Shown here in pieces: positions 28,801-38,100 of a stretch of DNA of 64,000 nucleotides. Origin of the DNA: CAWCDJ01 sp963794265 (GTDB taxonomy: Bacteria > Acidobacteriota > Terriglobia > Bryobacterales > Bryobacteraceae). A program made the translations under genes and the position numbers. A model generated the notes under the pieces. That model was not told where the DNA came from, searched no databases, and saw nothing but the letters and a program-made list of their open reading frames with translations. The stretch lies in NCBI GenBank assembly GCA_963794265.1, contig CAWCDJ010000004.1, forward strand, positions 1,674,001 to 1,738,000, read 5' to 3'. Position 1 is the stretch's first letter. Each line of letters begins with the position of its first letter.

Positions 28801-28952
28801 CGCTCAAGATGGGAACGGGCAGCGAACAGTACGCTCCGCTGGCGCGCGCGATCATCGGCGGGCTGGCAGTATCGGTGGCGCTGACCGTTTACATCGTTCC
28901 GGCGGCGTATGTGATGGTTTACCGGAGACGTAATCGAACAGCAATTAGTTAG
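25830..28952 (+). CDS. RND efflux permease (HAE1-like), cassette 2
   Basis: A 1040-residue paralog of the permease at 18776 and colinear with it throughout; by eye the two are identical over many long blocks. It opens MSGFSIRNPYFVVV. Helix 4 reads RIIDNSVISLENI (D398-N399), and helix 10 reads GIAASNSILIVEF with S942 at the position of AcrB K940. Thus both permeases show the same departures from AcrB. The C-terminal SLATIIGMLPMALKMGTG is conserved. It is cotranscribed with the adaptor before it and the outer-membrane factor after it. Confidence 0.9.
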   Translation: MSGFSIRNPYFVVVICLALGLIGATSLARMPVGLFPEINMPEVVVATFYSGMPPGDIETDITNPLERFFTLASGIDHMESQSLLGVSIIKIYFQPGTSADADVTELSNLALADLKRLPPGTLPPVVLKFDASSLPVCLVTLKGRGLTETQIHDIGQFAIRNQIAVVRGAEIPPPFGGKYRQVMVYVDPYKLQSRQMSVMDVVNAVNANNLILPAGDVKMGPFDYYVYSNSLVNHISDLNSVPIKTDGTRWVSVGDVGKAEDSSQIQYNVVRVDGQRSVYLPIMKQGGDTNAIDVVNGIRAMLPRLFDIPSQLKTQVVFDQSAFVKQAIETLVHEGLIGLLLTSLMILIFLGSLRATLAVFLSIPLSALATGVALNMMGSTVNTMILGGLALALSRIIDNSVISLENIYRHLELGASPRVAAEQGASEVSLAVLAATLTTVVVFFPVTMLYGVSKFLFSALALSVGISLFASYFVAMTVIPLFCSRYLKAGQRAEGHDAAGFNGWFNRNFNRALGAYESTVRRAVRFPIPTVGALSLVFVASLGIYPHLGVAFFPRTDAGQFTINMKVPTGMRIEVTEQYVAQVENLIRKVVAPGDFRIIVSNIGIVPDFSALYTNNTGSYTATVQVQLTEGHKTSSFEYMRRVSQEIAARYPEIRTFFTSGSMVDAVLNMGRLAPIDLQVSGLHLSRNFSVAQDLAARIRTLPGVSEVYIPQDMNYPAVRVDVNRVHAAELGLNQKDIVDNIITALNSNTMIAPNYWVDHLTGNDYFLTVQYYEHGQPSIHDLLDLKNIPIRAPGLKQPTTLGSVVKLENTLTATQISHYQIQRVTDVYVTPRGEDLGKVSNEINHMLAGIETPKGVRIDLRGMVEAMNESFHKFAVGLWLALALLYLILVAQFRSFKDPILIMLAIPMSFIGVLLILPLTHTTLNVMSLMGVLMLVGIAASNSILIVEFAHRLEEQQMSAEDAVITSCRVRLRPILMTSLATIIGMLPMALKMGTGSEQYAPLARAIIGGLAVSVALTVYIVPAAYVMVYRRRNRTAIS

Positions 28953-28961
28953 AGGACACAG

Positions 28962-30275
28962 ATGATTCTGCGTTGGAGCGGTTGGATCGCACTTACGGCT
29001 GCGATGGCCTGTATCGTGCCTGCGTATTCCCAAGCAGGTCCGCCGGTGCAGTTAAATCTCCGCCAGGCCGAGGACCTGGCGCTAAAGAATCACCCACAGG
29101 TGCTGGAAGCGGAAAATGAGGCCGGCGCCATGGGACAGATGGTGGTAGAGGCCAGGGCTCAGTATTATCCGGCGCTGCAGGGTGAGATAACCGGGTCGGG
29201 CGCCAATAACGAGGCGCGAATCGGCGCCGGCTATCTGTCAGCCTCGCGGCTGTTCGATCGTTTTGCCCAGGGAATTACACTCAGCCAGTTGGTCACGGAT
29301 TCCGGGCGGACGCCCAACCTGGTTGCATCGGCAAAGCTGAGCGCGGGCGCGGCGCGGCAGAACTACCAGGCGACCCGATTCGACATCCTGGAGCGCGTGA
29401 ACGAAGCGTATTTCGACGTCCTGCGCGCCCAGGCGATGGTGAAGGTAGCGCAGAGCACGGTGGACGCGCGCCAGTTACTGGTGGACCAGATTACCGCTCT
29501 GGCCGCCAATAAGTTGCGGTCACAATTGGACGTGACGTTCGTGGACGTGAACCTCTCGCAGGCGAAATTGCTGCTGATTCAATCGAACGATCAACTACAG
29601 CAGGCATATGCCGAGTTCACTCGGGCTATAGGCGCCCAGCAATCCGCTACCTACACGGTGGCGGAGGAAAATCTTCCGGCGAGTCCGCCGCCGGATGTCG
29701 AGCGGCTGGTCGCCGAGGCTTTGAGTAACCGCCCGGAACTGGCGGGTCTCCGGATGCAAAGCGAAGCGGCCTACAAATTCGAACGGGCGGAACGGGATTT
29801 ATCGTACCCCACGGTGAGTCTCATCGGCGTAGGCGGGTACATACCATTCATCAACCAGATCACGCTGCCGCGCGCGATTCCCAACGAGTACGGGGGCGCG
29901 GCCGTGAACATTCAGGTCCCCGTGTTCAACGGCCATCTTTACAGCGCCCGCCGCCAGGAAGCACACTACCGGGCGATGGCGGCGGACCAGAGGCTGCGGA
30001 ACGAGCAGCAGGCCGTGGCACGCGACGTGCGCACCGCCTGGGCCAGCGCCAGCACGGCTTACCAGCGGCTGGCGGTGGCCGCGAAACTGCTGAACGAAGC
30101 CACGATGTCGCTGAGCCTGGCGCAGGCTCGCTACAATATCGGACTGTCCTCGATCGTGGAGCTGACGCAGGCGCAATTGAACCTGACCCAGGCGCAGATC
30201 GAGAACCTCAGCGCGAAGTATGGCTACCAGACACGCTATGCCATGCTGCAATACACGCTGGGGGCGCTGCGCTAA
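28962..30275 (+). CDS. TolC-like outer-membrane factor, cassette 2
   Basis: A 437-residue outer-membrane efflux protein with signal peptide (ALTAAMACIVPAYSQA). A ribosome binding site AGAGGA lies 5-6 bases before ATG 28962. It has two OEP repeats, with LNLRQAEDLALKNHPQVLEA at the start and EALSNRPELAGLRMQSEAA at the second, and ends with LAQARYNIGLSSIVELTQAQ. It is paralogous to 21934 and closes cassette 2. The convergent response regulator ends 39 bases away. Confidence 0.9.
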   Translation: MILRWSGWIALTAAMACIVPAYSQAGPPVQLNLRQAEDLALKNHPQVLEAENEAGAMGQMVVEARAQYYPALQGEITGSGANNEARIGAGYLSASRLFDRFAQGITLSQLVTDSGRTPNLVASAKLSAGAARQNYQATRFDILERVNEAYFDVLRAQAMVKVAQSTVDARQLLVDQITALAANKLRSQLDVTFVDVNLSQAKLLLIQSNDQLQQAYAEFTRAIGAQQSATYTVAEENLPASPPPDVERLVAEALSNRPELAGLRMQSEAAYKFERAERDLSYPTVSLIGVGGYIPFINQITLPRAIPNEYGGAAVNIQVPVFNGHLYSARRQEAHYRAMAADQRLRNEQQAVARDVRTAWASASTAYQRLAVAAKLLNEATMSLSLAQARYNIGLSSIVELTQAQLNLTQAQIENLSAKYGYQTRYAMLQYTLGALR

Positions 30276-30314
30276 GCGCCGCTCAATCACCCCGCCGCAA
30301 TCGCATTGGACCCG

Positions 30315-30962
30315 TCAGCTGATAACTCCCTTGCGGATCGCATAGAGAATCAGCTCGGCGCCGCTGTGCAGGTTCAGCTTTTGGAAGATATTGCTGCGGT
30401 GGGTCTCCACGGTGTACAGGCTGAGGTTCAGAACGTTGGCGACCTCCTTGTTTCCCTTGCCCTCGGCCAGCAACTGCAGGACTTCGCGCTCGCGCGTCGT
30501 CAGCAGGTCGTAGCTGTCCTCGACTTTGCGCTCCTGCATCTGGCGCACGTAATCCTCGACGAGCATCTTGCTGATGGCGGGGCTGAAGAACGCCTTGCCC
30601 TCGCTGACGGCCTGAATGGCGTGGATCAGGTCGTGCTCCGCGGAATCCTTGAGGAGATACGCGCGGGCGCCGGCTTTGAGCGCGCGGAGCACGTAACCCT
30701 CGTCGGAGTGCATGCTGAGAAAAACGATGGCGGTTTGCGGCATTTTGGCCGAAATCTGGCGCGCGGCCTCAATCCCGTTGAGGGTCGGCATCGCCACATC
30801 CATGACGACCACGTCGGGCGAATGCTGTTCGCACAAGGCGATCGTCTCGCGTCCATCGGCGGCATCCGCCACCACCGTCATTCCGGCGCTCTCCAATAAC
30901 AGGCGCAGCCCTTTTCGTACCACCGTGTGATCGTCCGCCAGAAGGATCCGAATCGTTTTCAT
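30315..30962 (-). CDS. NarL/FixJ-type response regulator
   Basis: A 215-residue two-domain regulator. The receiver has the acidic pocket DD (10-11), the phosphoacceptor D55 in VVVMDVAMPT, and K in YLLKDSAEH. The LuxR-type helix-turn-helix reads LTTREREVLQLLAEGKGNKE followed by VANVLNLSLYTVETHRSNIF. The start overlaps the stop of the histidine kinase gene (ATGA, 30959-30962), so the two form a two-component system. It is convergent with the RND cassette 2, which it may control; no operator was identified. A decayed relative lies at 23405-23572. Confidence 0.93.
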   Translation of the reverse strand: MKTIRILLADDHTVVRKGLRLLLESAGMTVVADAADGRETIALCEQHSPDVVVMDVAMPTLNGIEAARQISAKMPQTAIVFLSMHSDEGYVLRALKAGARAYLLKDSAEHDLIHAIQAVSEGKAFFSPAISKMLVEDYVRQMQERKVEDSYDLLTTREREVLQLLAEGKGNKEVANVLNLSLYTVETHRSNIFQKLNLHSGAELILYAIRKGVIS

Positions 30963-32344
30963 GCCGTTCCTTTCGCCAGCTTTACCGCGAGCGGCAGCGC
31001 CACCCGCAATGTTGCGCCGTGTCCCGGGCGCGATTCTACGGCGAATTGCCCGCCCAGATGGCTCACCCTCTCCTGCATCCCGAGCAGTCCCATACCCTTT
31101 TCGCGGCGGGTATCGAAGCCCTTGCCGTCGTCTTCAATTTCGAGTACCAGGTGGTGATCCTCCTGGATCACTCTAATTGTGACCTGATGAGCGGCCGCGT
31201 GTTGCACGATATTGTGGAGCGCCTCCTGCGCCACGCGGTACACGCAGGTCTTGTGCTCTTCGGGCAGGTTCTCGGAGACCTCGTCCGCCACGACCTTCAC
31301 CCACAAACCGGTGCGCCTCGAAACCTCCCGCGCCTGCCATTCGAGAGCCGGCACCAGGCCCAGGTCGTCCAGCATGGAGGGGCGCAGCAGCAGCGCCATG
31401 TTGCGCACCACGCGGATGGAGCCTTCGAGGAGGCCCTTGATTCCGTCGGCTTTGGCGGAGACGGCTTCCAGGTCGCGGGTGCGGATGCAGGTAGAGAGGT
31501 TGGCCATTTCGACCAGCACTCCCGTGAGCGACTGCCCGACTTCGTCGTGCAATTCGCGTGAAATGGAGCGCCTCTCATCCTCCTGGGCCTGGACCAGGCG
31601 CGCCGAAAGTTGCTTCAGCTCGGCGCGCGCATCCACGATTTCCTTGTAGCGGCCGGCCGTCTCCTGCTCCAGGCTGAGGATCTTGCGCACGCTGAACGCC
31701 GCCAGCACCAGCCCCAGGCCGATGGTCAGCCCGAAGGTCAGCGCCAGGCGGTTGCGGGACTGCCGGAACGTGCGCTCGACCTTGACTTTGCCCGCGTTGA
31801 GCTGCGCTTCGTTCAGGGAGCCGATCTGATCGGCGATCGCCAGCATCGACCGGCGGCGCTCGAACACCTCATCCCGAAGATAGGCGTTTCCGGCCTGCCG
31901 GCGCTTCTCGGCATCCCAATGGAACACAGGCTCGAGAACGCCCCAGTAGGATGACAGCTCGCTGGTCAAAACCGCGAACGGCTTCTCTTCCTGGGCATTC
32001 AACAGGGCGCTATAGCGGCCGATCTCCAGATCCATGTCGCGGCGCGTCTCCTGCAAGGTGTAGCGGTGGCCTTCGGCCTTACCGGTCTCCGGCTCCATGA
32101 GGTAGTCGCGAACATAGGTGCCGGAGACGTAGAGATCGGCGCGGATCCTTTCGAGCACGCGGGTGCGCATCAGGAAATCTTCCCGAATGGTTTCGTTCTG
32201 GTTCTGGATTTGCTGGAGCGCCTGGATGACGTCGAAGGCCGAAAAGACCATCAAGAGCAGCAAACCGCCGAAACCGGCCATCAAGACCAGTCGGCTATTG
32301 GGCACCAGGCGGGGGCTCCGCCCGGTTCCGGACTCTGGTTCCAT
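30959..32344 (-). CDS. NarX/DesK-type sensor histidine kinase
   Basis: A 461-residue membrane kinase. Helix 1 (VLMAGFGGLLLLMVFSAFDV) and helix 2 (LALTFGLTIGLGLVLAAFSV) bracket a periplasmic, largely helical sensor of about 155 residues, resembling CHASE3 or four-helix-bundle sensors. A HisKA_3 domain carries the phosphorylated H266 in ISRELHDEVGQ. The HATPase has EALHNIVQHA (N box), EDDGKGFD and MGLLGMQER. It is upstream of and coupled to the response regulator. The signal is unknown; cell envelope or drug stress is likely given the neighbouring RND genes, but this is inference. Confidence 0.9.
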   Translation of the reverse strand: MEPESGTGRSPRLVPNSRLVLMAGFGGLLLLMVFSAFDVIQALQQIQNQNETIREDFLMRTRVLERIRADLYVSGTYVRDYLMEPETGKAEGHRYTLQETRRDMDLEIGRYSALLNAQEEKPFAVLTSELSSYWGVLEPVFHWDAEKRRQAGNAYLRDEVFERRRSMLAIADQIGSLNEAQLNAGKVKVERTFRQSRNRLALTFGLTIGLGLVLAAFSVRKILSLEQETAGRYKEIVDARAELKQLSARLVQAQEDERRSISRELHDEVGQSLTGVLVEMANLSTCIRTRDLEAVSAKADGIKGLLEGSIRVVRNMALLLRPSMLDDLGLVPALEWQAREVSRRTGLWVKVVADEVSENLPEEHKTCVYRVAQEALHNIVQHAAAHQVTIRVIQEDHHLVLEIEDDGKGFDTRREKGMGLLGMQERVSHLGGQFAVESRPGHGATLRVALPLAVKLAKGTA

Positions 32345-32381
32345 CTTCTTCTATGGTATCTCGCACGCTACAATCGTTGGC

Positions 32382-33356
32382 TTGAAGCTCGCACTCATCG
32401 GCTATGGCAACGTGGGCCGCGCGCTGGCGCGGCTGCTGCGGCAGAAGCGGCGCGAGTTCCCGTTTACGATCACGGGCATCCATACCCTGCGCCACGGAAC
32501 CGCGGTGGACGCCGCCGGCCTTCCCGTGGAACCGAAGTTCGGGCCGCGGGCCGGCTCGATTGGAGAATTCCTGGATGCAGCCGCCGCCCAAATCGCGGTG
32601 GAACTGACGACCCTCAACCCTTCCGACGGCGAGCCGGCGATCTCGCACATCCGCGCCGCTTTCGCGCGGGGCATGCACGTGGCCACCGCCAACAAGGGGC
32701 CGATGGCCCACGCCTACGCCGCATTGCGCGACGAAGCCGTCCGCGCCGGAGTGGGGTTCCGCTTCGAATCGGCGGTGATGGATGGAGCGCCGGTGTTCAA
32801 CCTCTGGCGCCACACCATGCCCGGCGTCAAGGTGCTGGGCTTTACCGGCGTGCTCAATTCGACGTCGAAAGTGGTGATCGAGACCATGGAGCGGGGAGGC
32901 TCGTTCGACGAGGGGCTGGCCGCCGCGCGCGCCATGGGGATCACCGAGGCCGACGGCGCCTTCGACGTGGAAGGCTGGGATTCGGCCACGAAGACCGCGG
33001 CGCTCGCCAATATCCTGATGGACGCGCGAACCACGCCGCAGCAGGTTTCCACCCGCGGCATCAGCCGGATTACGCCCGAGCGCATGCGGGAGATCCTGCG
33101 CGCGGGCAAAACCGTGCGGCTGGTCAGCCGCGGCAAGCGTACAGGCTCGGGAGTTTCGTTGCGCGTGCGCGCGGAAGTGCTCGATCGCGCCGATCTGCTG
33201 GCGGCGACGCCGGGAACGTCCAACCTGATCCTGTTCCATACGGACCTGATGGGCACGTTCGGCACGGTGTCGATCGAGCCCGGCGTCCCGCAGACCGCCT
33301 ACGGCGTGTTCAGCGATCTCGTGAACCTGTGCCGGGGAGATATGATTGCGTTATGA
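32382..33356 (+). CDS. Homoserine dehydrogenase (short form)
   Basis: A 324-residue NAD(P)-dependent enzyme that reduces aspartate semialdehyde to homoserine, for threonine and methionine. The nucleotide-binding loop GYGNVGRAL is at the N-terminus. The substrate region has ATANKGPMA and FTGVLNSTSKVVIETM, and EGWDSATKTAALANI follows. No C-terminal ACT domain is present, unlike the 430-residue form, so feedback control by threonine is not expected. The start is TTG 32382; no in-frame ATG or GTG lies near. It overlaps the DUF1080 gene by ATGA. Confidence 0.87.
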   Translation: MKLALIGYGNVGRALARLLRQKRREFPFTITGIHTLRHGTAVDAAGLPVEPKFGPRAGSIGEFLDAAAAQIAVELTTLNPSDGEPAISHIRAAFARGMHVATANKGPMAHAYAALRDEAVRAGVGFRFESAVMDGAPVFNLWRHTMPGVKVLGFTGVLNSTSKVVIETMERGGSFDEGLAAARAMGITEADGAFDVEGWDSATKTAALANILMDARTTPQQVSTRGISRITPERMREILRAGKTVRLVSRGKRTGSGVSLRVRAEVLDRADLLAATPGTSNLILFHTDLMGTFGTVSIEPGVPQTAYGVFSDLVNLCRGDMIAL

Positions 33357-34003
33357 AACGGACTCTTGTTTTCCTGTTGCTGCTGGGGCTTCCCGGATGG
33401 GCGGCGGAACGGCAGCTTTTCAACGGCAAAGACCTGAGCGGCTGGGCGCGCATCCCGCGGCACGAGAACGCTCCGGCCGGCCAGCACCCCGGTTTCGAAG
33501 TGAAGGACGGCTTGCTGGTGAGCCTGCCGGCGACCCCTGAGGACGACCTCTGGTACACGCGCGCGAAGATCGGCAACGCCACGCTGCGAGTGGTCTACAA
33601 AGTGTCGGACCCGGTGGCGAACTCGGGAGTCTTCACGCGGATTCCGATCGTGCCGAAGTCGGAAGACGATGCCATCAATAAGGGGATCGAGGTGCAGATC
33701 GACGAGAGCGGCGACGATTACCACTGCACCGGCGTGCTCTATTCGATGACCCAGGCGAAGGCGAAGCCGTATAAGCCGGCGGGTGAATGGAACACGCTGG
33801 AGATCACGATGAAGGGGCCGCGCACGATCGTGAAGCTGAACGGCGTGCTGGTGACGGACTACGACGGAGTCGCGCCGGTGCCTCCCAAGAAAGGCCAATA
33901 CGAGCCGGACCGGGGCCCGCGGCCGGATACCGGCTACATCGCCATCCAGCACCACGGCGGGCCGGCGACGGTGTGGTTCAAAGAGATCGCGCTGATTCAT
34001 TAG
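33353..34003 (+). CDS. DUF1080 (3-keto-disaccharide hydrolase-like), secreted
   Basis: A 216-residue exported protein. A signal peptide (MKRTLVFLLLLGLPGWAA) precedes the beta-jelly-roll DUF1080 domain: LFNGKDLSGW opens it, GIEVQIDES and EWNTLEITMKG lie in the middle, and TGYIAIQHHGG closes it. The family includes glycoside-modifying proteins reported to hydrolyse 3-keto-glycosides; it is greatly expanded in Acidobacteria and Planctomycetes. It overlaps the homoserine dehydrogenase stop, which is an odd pairing and probably accidental. Confidence 0.87.
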   Translation: MKRTLVFLLLLGLPGWAAERQLFNGKDLSGWARIPRHENAPAGQHPGFEVKDGLLVSLPATPEDDLWYTRAKIGNATLRVVYKVSDPVANSGVFTRIPIVPKSEDDAINKGIEVQIDESGDDYHCTGVLYSMTQAKAKPYKPAGEWNTLEITMKGPRTIVKLNGVLVTDYDGVAPVPPKKGQYEPDRGPRPDTGYIAIQHHGGPATVWFKEIALIH

Positions 34004-34096
34004 GCGTTAGCTGCAATTCTCGTTCTGCTGTAACACTCTTGACTTTCAATAGGTTGGTATTGCAAACTAGTAGGCAGCTATAGGAATGAGCCCAAC

Positions 34097-34768
34097 GTGG
34101 ACCAACTCGAAAGTCTTCGGAATCGGCCAATCGCCTACTACAACATCGATGGCGTAGGCGAACTGGGCATCGGCTTCATGTGCCTCGGCTATGCGCTGCT
34201 TCAGTGGATGCAGATCAGCACTCCGCAGCATTCCGTCTGGAATCAGATGTACACGCTCTTCCTTTATGTCGGCGTGATGGTAGCCGTCATTCACTATGGA
34301 AGCAAAGCGATCAAGGAGCACATTACCTATCCCCGGACGGGATTCGTCGAGTACCGGCGCCGACAGACCCTCTGGCTTCCACTGGCGATTGCCGTCTTCG
34401 TTTCGATAGTGGCGGCTTCGGCGTTATTCACCGCCATCCGCCGGCATTGGAATCTGACCACGCCGGCCTCTCTTTTCGGACTGGTGCTAGCGGCGGCCTA
34501 TGCCCACGGCATAGCCAGGACCGTCCGGTGGAAATGGGTTGTGGTGGGAGTTGTCGCAGCGGGTTCCCTGGTGATCACTTTCCTCCCCGTGGAGTTGGTT
34601 GGCGCGCCGGCTGACCAATCATGGATCACCCGCGATTTTCGCGCCCAGTTCGTCGGAGCAGAGCTGCTCACGTTGCTTCTCTACGGCACGGCGCTAACGA
34701 TCTCGGGCGGCATCAGTTTCTGGCTTTATCTCAGGCATACTCAGGCTCCCGTTCAGGAAGAACGATGA
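34097..34768 (+). CDS. Multi-span membrane protein, unknown function
   Basis: A 223-residue protein with about six membrane helices (around residues 22-36, 52-68, 94-112, 125-140, 148-164 and 188-212). It starts at GTG 34097. A TTGACT lies at 34039, but no good -10 follows. Homologues fitting this pattern lie next to small winged-helix regulators. The regulator overlaps its stop (ATGA), so the regulator may control this gene. No catalytic motif was seen. Confidence 0.7.
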   Translation: MDQLESLRNRPIAYYNIDGVGELGIGFMCLGYALLQWMQISTPQHSVWNQMYTLFLYVGVMVAVIHYGSKAIKEHITYPRTGFVEYRRRQTLWLPLAIAVFVSIVAASALFTAIRRHWNLTTPASLFGLVLAAAYAHGIARTVRWKWVVVGVVAAGSLVITFLPVELVGAPADQSWITRDFRAQFVGAELLTLLLYGTALTISGGISFWLYLRHTQAPVQEER

Positions 34769-35061
34769 ACTCGCGGATCCGCTTGATTTCCGAACTCGAC
34801 CGCGTCATACACGAGCCGGGGCGGCTGATGATTGTCGCCCTGTTGTCCGCTGTCGAGAAGGCCGATTTCCTCTACCTGTTGCACGAAACGGGCATGAACA
34901 AGGGCACGCTTTCGAGCCACATTGCCCGGCTGGAAGAGGCCGGCTATCTCATCGTGGAGAAGACCTATCGCGGCAAGGTGCCGCAAACGCTGCTTCATCT
35001 GACAGGAGCGGGCCGGCAGGCGTTTGAACAGTATCGGCGGAAGCTTAAAGAAGCTCTATAG
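34765..35061 (+). CDS. Small winged-helix transcriptional regulator
   Basis: A 98-residue protein, essentially only a winged helix of the MarR/PF13601 type. The recognition region is GTLSSHIARLEEAGYL, followed by the wing VEKTYRGKVPQT. It lacks the dimerisation helices of typical MarR proteins, consistent with the short 'transcriptional regulator' family linked to membrane proteins. ATG 34765 overlaps the stop of the membrane protein by ATGA. Its likely target is its own operon. Confidence 0.85.
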   Translation: MNSRIRLISELDRVIHEPGRLMIVALLSAVEKADFLYLLHETGMNKGTLSSHIARLEEAGYLIVEKTYRGKVPQTLLHLTGAGRQAFEQYRRKLKEAL

Positions 35062-35154
35062 CTTCGGTTGCTTACGGGGCCAGTAAAAGTGCACTGGCCC
35101 GAGCAGGGCAACGAGCGAGGCCGCCGCTGCCAGCAATGCCACCACGTATTTCAT
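35056..35154 (-). CDS. Possible 32-residue membrane peptide downstream of dnaE2
   Basis: A frame of 32 codons beginning MKYVVALLAAAASLVALL, a hydrophobic segment, then GPVHFYWPRKQPKL with a basic tail. GAGG lies 7 bases before the ATG. It starts 36 bases after the dnaE2 stop and ends 6 bases inside the 3' end of the winged-helix gene on the other strand. An 8-base-pair inverted repeat (35077-35084 with 35093-35100) sits inside it and could be a terminator instead. It may be a real small protein of the mutasome operon or chance. Confidence 0.3.
   Translation of the reverse strand: MKYVVALLAAAASLVALLGPVHFYWPRKQPKL
35077..35100. terminator. Perfect 8-bp hairpin between convergent genes
   Basis: GGGCCAGT (35077-35084) and ACTGGCCC (35093-35100) pair around an 8-base loop. 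It lies between the winged-helix gene and the dnaE2 operon, where a bidirectional terminator is expected. No clear T-run follows on either strand. It overlaps the possible small peptide. Confidence 0.4.
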
Positions 35155-35190
35155 CTTTCGGCCTCTGTTCCAGTTTAACCATTGGCGGCA

Positions 35191-38100
35191 TCAATGAAAG
35201 TCGTGCGACTCCGCGGCGGCGCCGGCATGTAAGCCTTCCACTTTCGCGGCTTTTACCGAGATTACGCCGTCCAGGTTCTGGAGCACGCCTTCGATCAGAA
35301 GGAATGGTTCGCCCAGGACTTCGAATTTGAAGCGGTCGAAGGTGTCGGGCGTTACGATCGCGTTCATGATGCCGGTTTCGTCTTCCATGCTGAGGAAGAC
35401 GAAGCCGTTGGCGGTACCGGGGCGCTGGCGGACAATCACCGATCCGGCGATCCGCACGATGCGGCCGTTGCGGACCCGCGCGAGGTCGATGGCGCGCTTC
35501 ACTCCCAGCGCGTTCATTTCGGCGCGGCGGTAGGCCATGGGGTGGCGGCCCACGGTCAGGCCGGTGCCGCGGTAATCGGCCCACAGGCGCTCTTCGGTAT
35601 TCATGGCGGCCAAGGGCGATGGCTGGCCCTTCTCTTCCAGCGGTTCGAGCAGCGGCCCCACCGGCAGGATGGCGCGCTGCGCCTGCCACAGGGCATCGCG
35701 GCGGTGAATGCGGTCGAGCGAATTCAAGGCGCCGATTTCGGCCAGGCGGTTGATCTCGTCCTTCCGCAACTCCGGGACGCGGAGCGCCAGGTCATCGACG
35801 CTCGAAAACGGACGCCGGGCGGCGATGGCGCGGCCGGCTTCTTCGCGCAGACCTTTGGCATAGCGCAGGCCGAGGCGCAAGGCTGCCCGCTCCCTTACGG
35901 TCGCGGCTCTGTGCACGCGGCACTCCCAATCCGATTCCGACGCGTCCACCGGCAGCACCCGCAGGCCGTGGCGCTGGGCATCTTTGATTAGAATGGCGGG
36001 CGAATAAAAACCCATCGGCTGGTTGTTCAGCATGGCGCAGGTGAAGGCCGCCAGGTAGTGGCACTTCAGATACGCGCTGGCATAGGCCAGCAGCGCGAAA
36101 CTGGCGGCGTGCGATTCCGGAAATCCGTAGAGCGCGAACGAGGTGATGGAGTGCACGATGGCGTCCTGCACCTTGCCCGCGATGCCGTTGCGCTCCATGC
36201 CTTCGCGCAGCTTCACTTCGATTTCGGCCATGCGCTCTTCCGAGCGTTTGAAGCCGAAGGCGCGCCGCAGTTCCTCGGCCTGGCCGCCGGTGAACCCGGC
36301 CGCGATCATCGCCATGCGCAGCAACTGCTCCTGAAACAGCGGCACTCCGAGCGTCCGTTGCAGCACCGGTTCGAGCGAAGGGTGCAGGCAATCCGGCTTC
36401 TCGCGGCCCTGCCGGCGATTCAGGTAGGGATGCACCATTTTGCCGACGATCGGCCCGGGGCGGATGATCGCCACCTGCACCACAATGTCGTAAAAGCGCT
36501 GCGGGCGCATGCGCGGCAGCGAAGCCATCTGCGCGCGGCTCTCCACCTGGAACATGCCGATGGTGTCGGCGTTTTGCAGGGCTTCGAAGACCGCAGGGTC
36601 GTCGGGCGGCAGGTGCGCCAGGTCCACTTCTTCGCCGTAGACCTCGGGAATCAGCTTCAGGGTGTCTTCGATCACCGCCATCATGCCCAGGCCGAGCAGG
36701 TCCACCTTGATGATGCCGAGATCGGCGCAGTCTTCCTTATCCCACTGCACGACGACGCGGCCGGGCATGGTGGCGGGTTCGAGCGGCACCACGGAATCGA
36801 GCGCGCCCTGGCAGATCACCATGCCGCCCGAATGCTGGCCGAGGTGGCGCGGCAGGTCCTGCGCCATGCGGTAGAGCTCGAAGAATTTGCGCACGCGCGG
36901 GTGGTTCAGATCGAAGCCGGCCTCGTGGAACTGGCGCTCGGTGGTGTCTTTGGGATCTTTCCATTCCCAGGCCCGCACCAGGCTGCTCAGGCGTTCGAGC
37001 GAGGTGATTTCGAAGCCCAGCGCCTTGCCCACTTCGCGCGCGGCCGAGCGTCCGCGATAGGTGATGACGTTGGCGGTCATGGCCGCGCCCAGCTTGCCGA
37101 AGCGCTGGTAGACATACTGAATGGCGCGCTCGCGCTTGTCGCCGCTGGGGAGGTCGATATCGATGTCGGGCCATTCGCCGCGCTCTTCGGAAAGGAAACG
37201 CTCGAAGAGCAGGTCCATGCCGACCGGGTCCACCGCGGTGATGTCGAGCGCGTAGCAGACGGCGCTGTTGGCGGCCGATCCGCGGCCCTGCGCCAGGATG
37301 TCGTTCTCGCGGCAGAAGCGCACGATGTCCCAGACGATCAGGAAATAGCCGGGCAGCTTCAGCTTTTCGATGAGCGCCAGCTCGCGCTCGATCTGCCGGC
37401 GCGCGCGCTCGTGATAGGGGCGGTAGCGCAGGCGCGCGCCTTCTTCCGTGAGCTGGCGCAGGAAGGACATCTGGGTGTGGCCCTCGGGCACGGGGTAGCG
37501 CGGGAATTCGTAGCCCAGGTCGGCAAGCGTGAATTCCAGCCGCGCGGAAATCTCCAGGGTGTTCGCGATGGCTTCGGGAAGATCGGCAAAGAGGCGCGCC
37601 ATTTCCTCGGGCGACTTCACGTGGCGCTCGGAGTTGCGCTCGAGCAGGCGGCCGGCCGTGGCAAGCGTCACGTGGTTGCGGACGCAGGTGAGCACGTCGA
37701 GCAACTCGCGCTGCGGCGGCGTGGCGTAGGCGGCTTCGTTGGTGGCGACCACGGGGATGCCGAGCCGCCGCGCGCGTTCCACGATCGCCTGATTTTGGGC
37801 CTCTTCCTCGCGGTGGTAGTGGCGCTGCAACTCGGCGTAGAGGTTGCCGCGTCCGAAGATATCGAGCAGGCGTTCGTCGGGGTGGCGGGTGAGGCAGATC
37901 AGGCCGCGCGAAAATTCCGCGAGCTCTTCGAGGGTGGCCGCGCCTTCGCCCTTGGGGGCGCGCAGCTTCATGCGGGTGACCAGGCGGCACAAGTTGCGAT
38001 AGCCTTCGCGCGATTCCACCAGCAGCGGGTAAGAGAGGCCGTTGGTGCAGGTGATCTCGGAGCCGATGTGCGCGCGGATGCCGGCTTTCTTTGCGGCCAT

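Noticed and set aside
34030..34096. Sigma-70 promoter before the membrane protein/winged-helix pair
   Set aside because: TTGACT at 34039 is a good -35, but no acceptable -10 lies 16-18 bases downstream.
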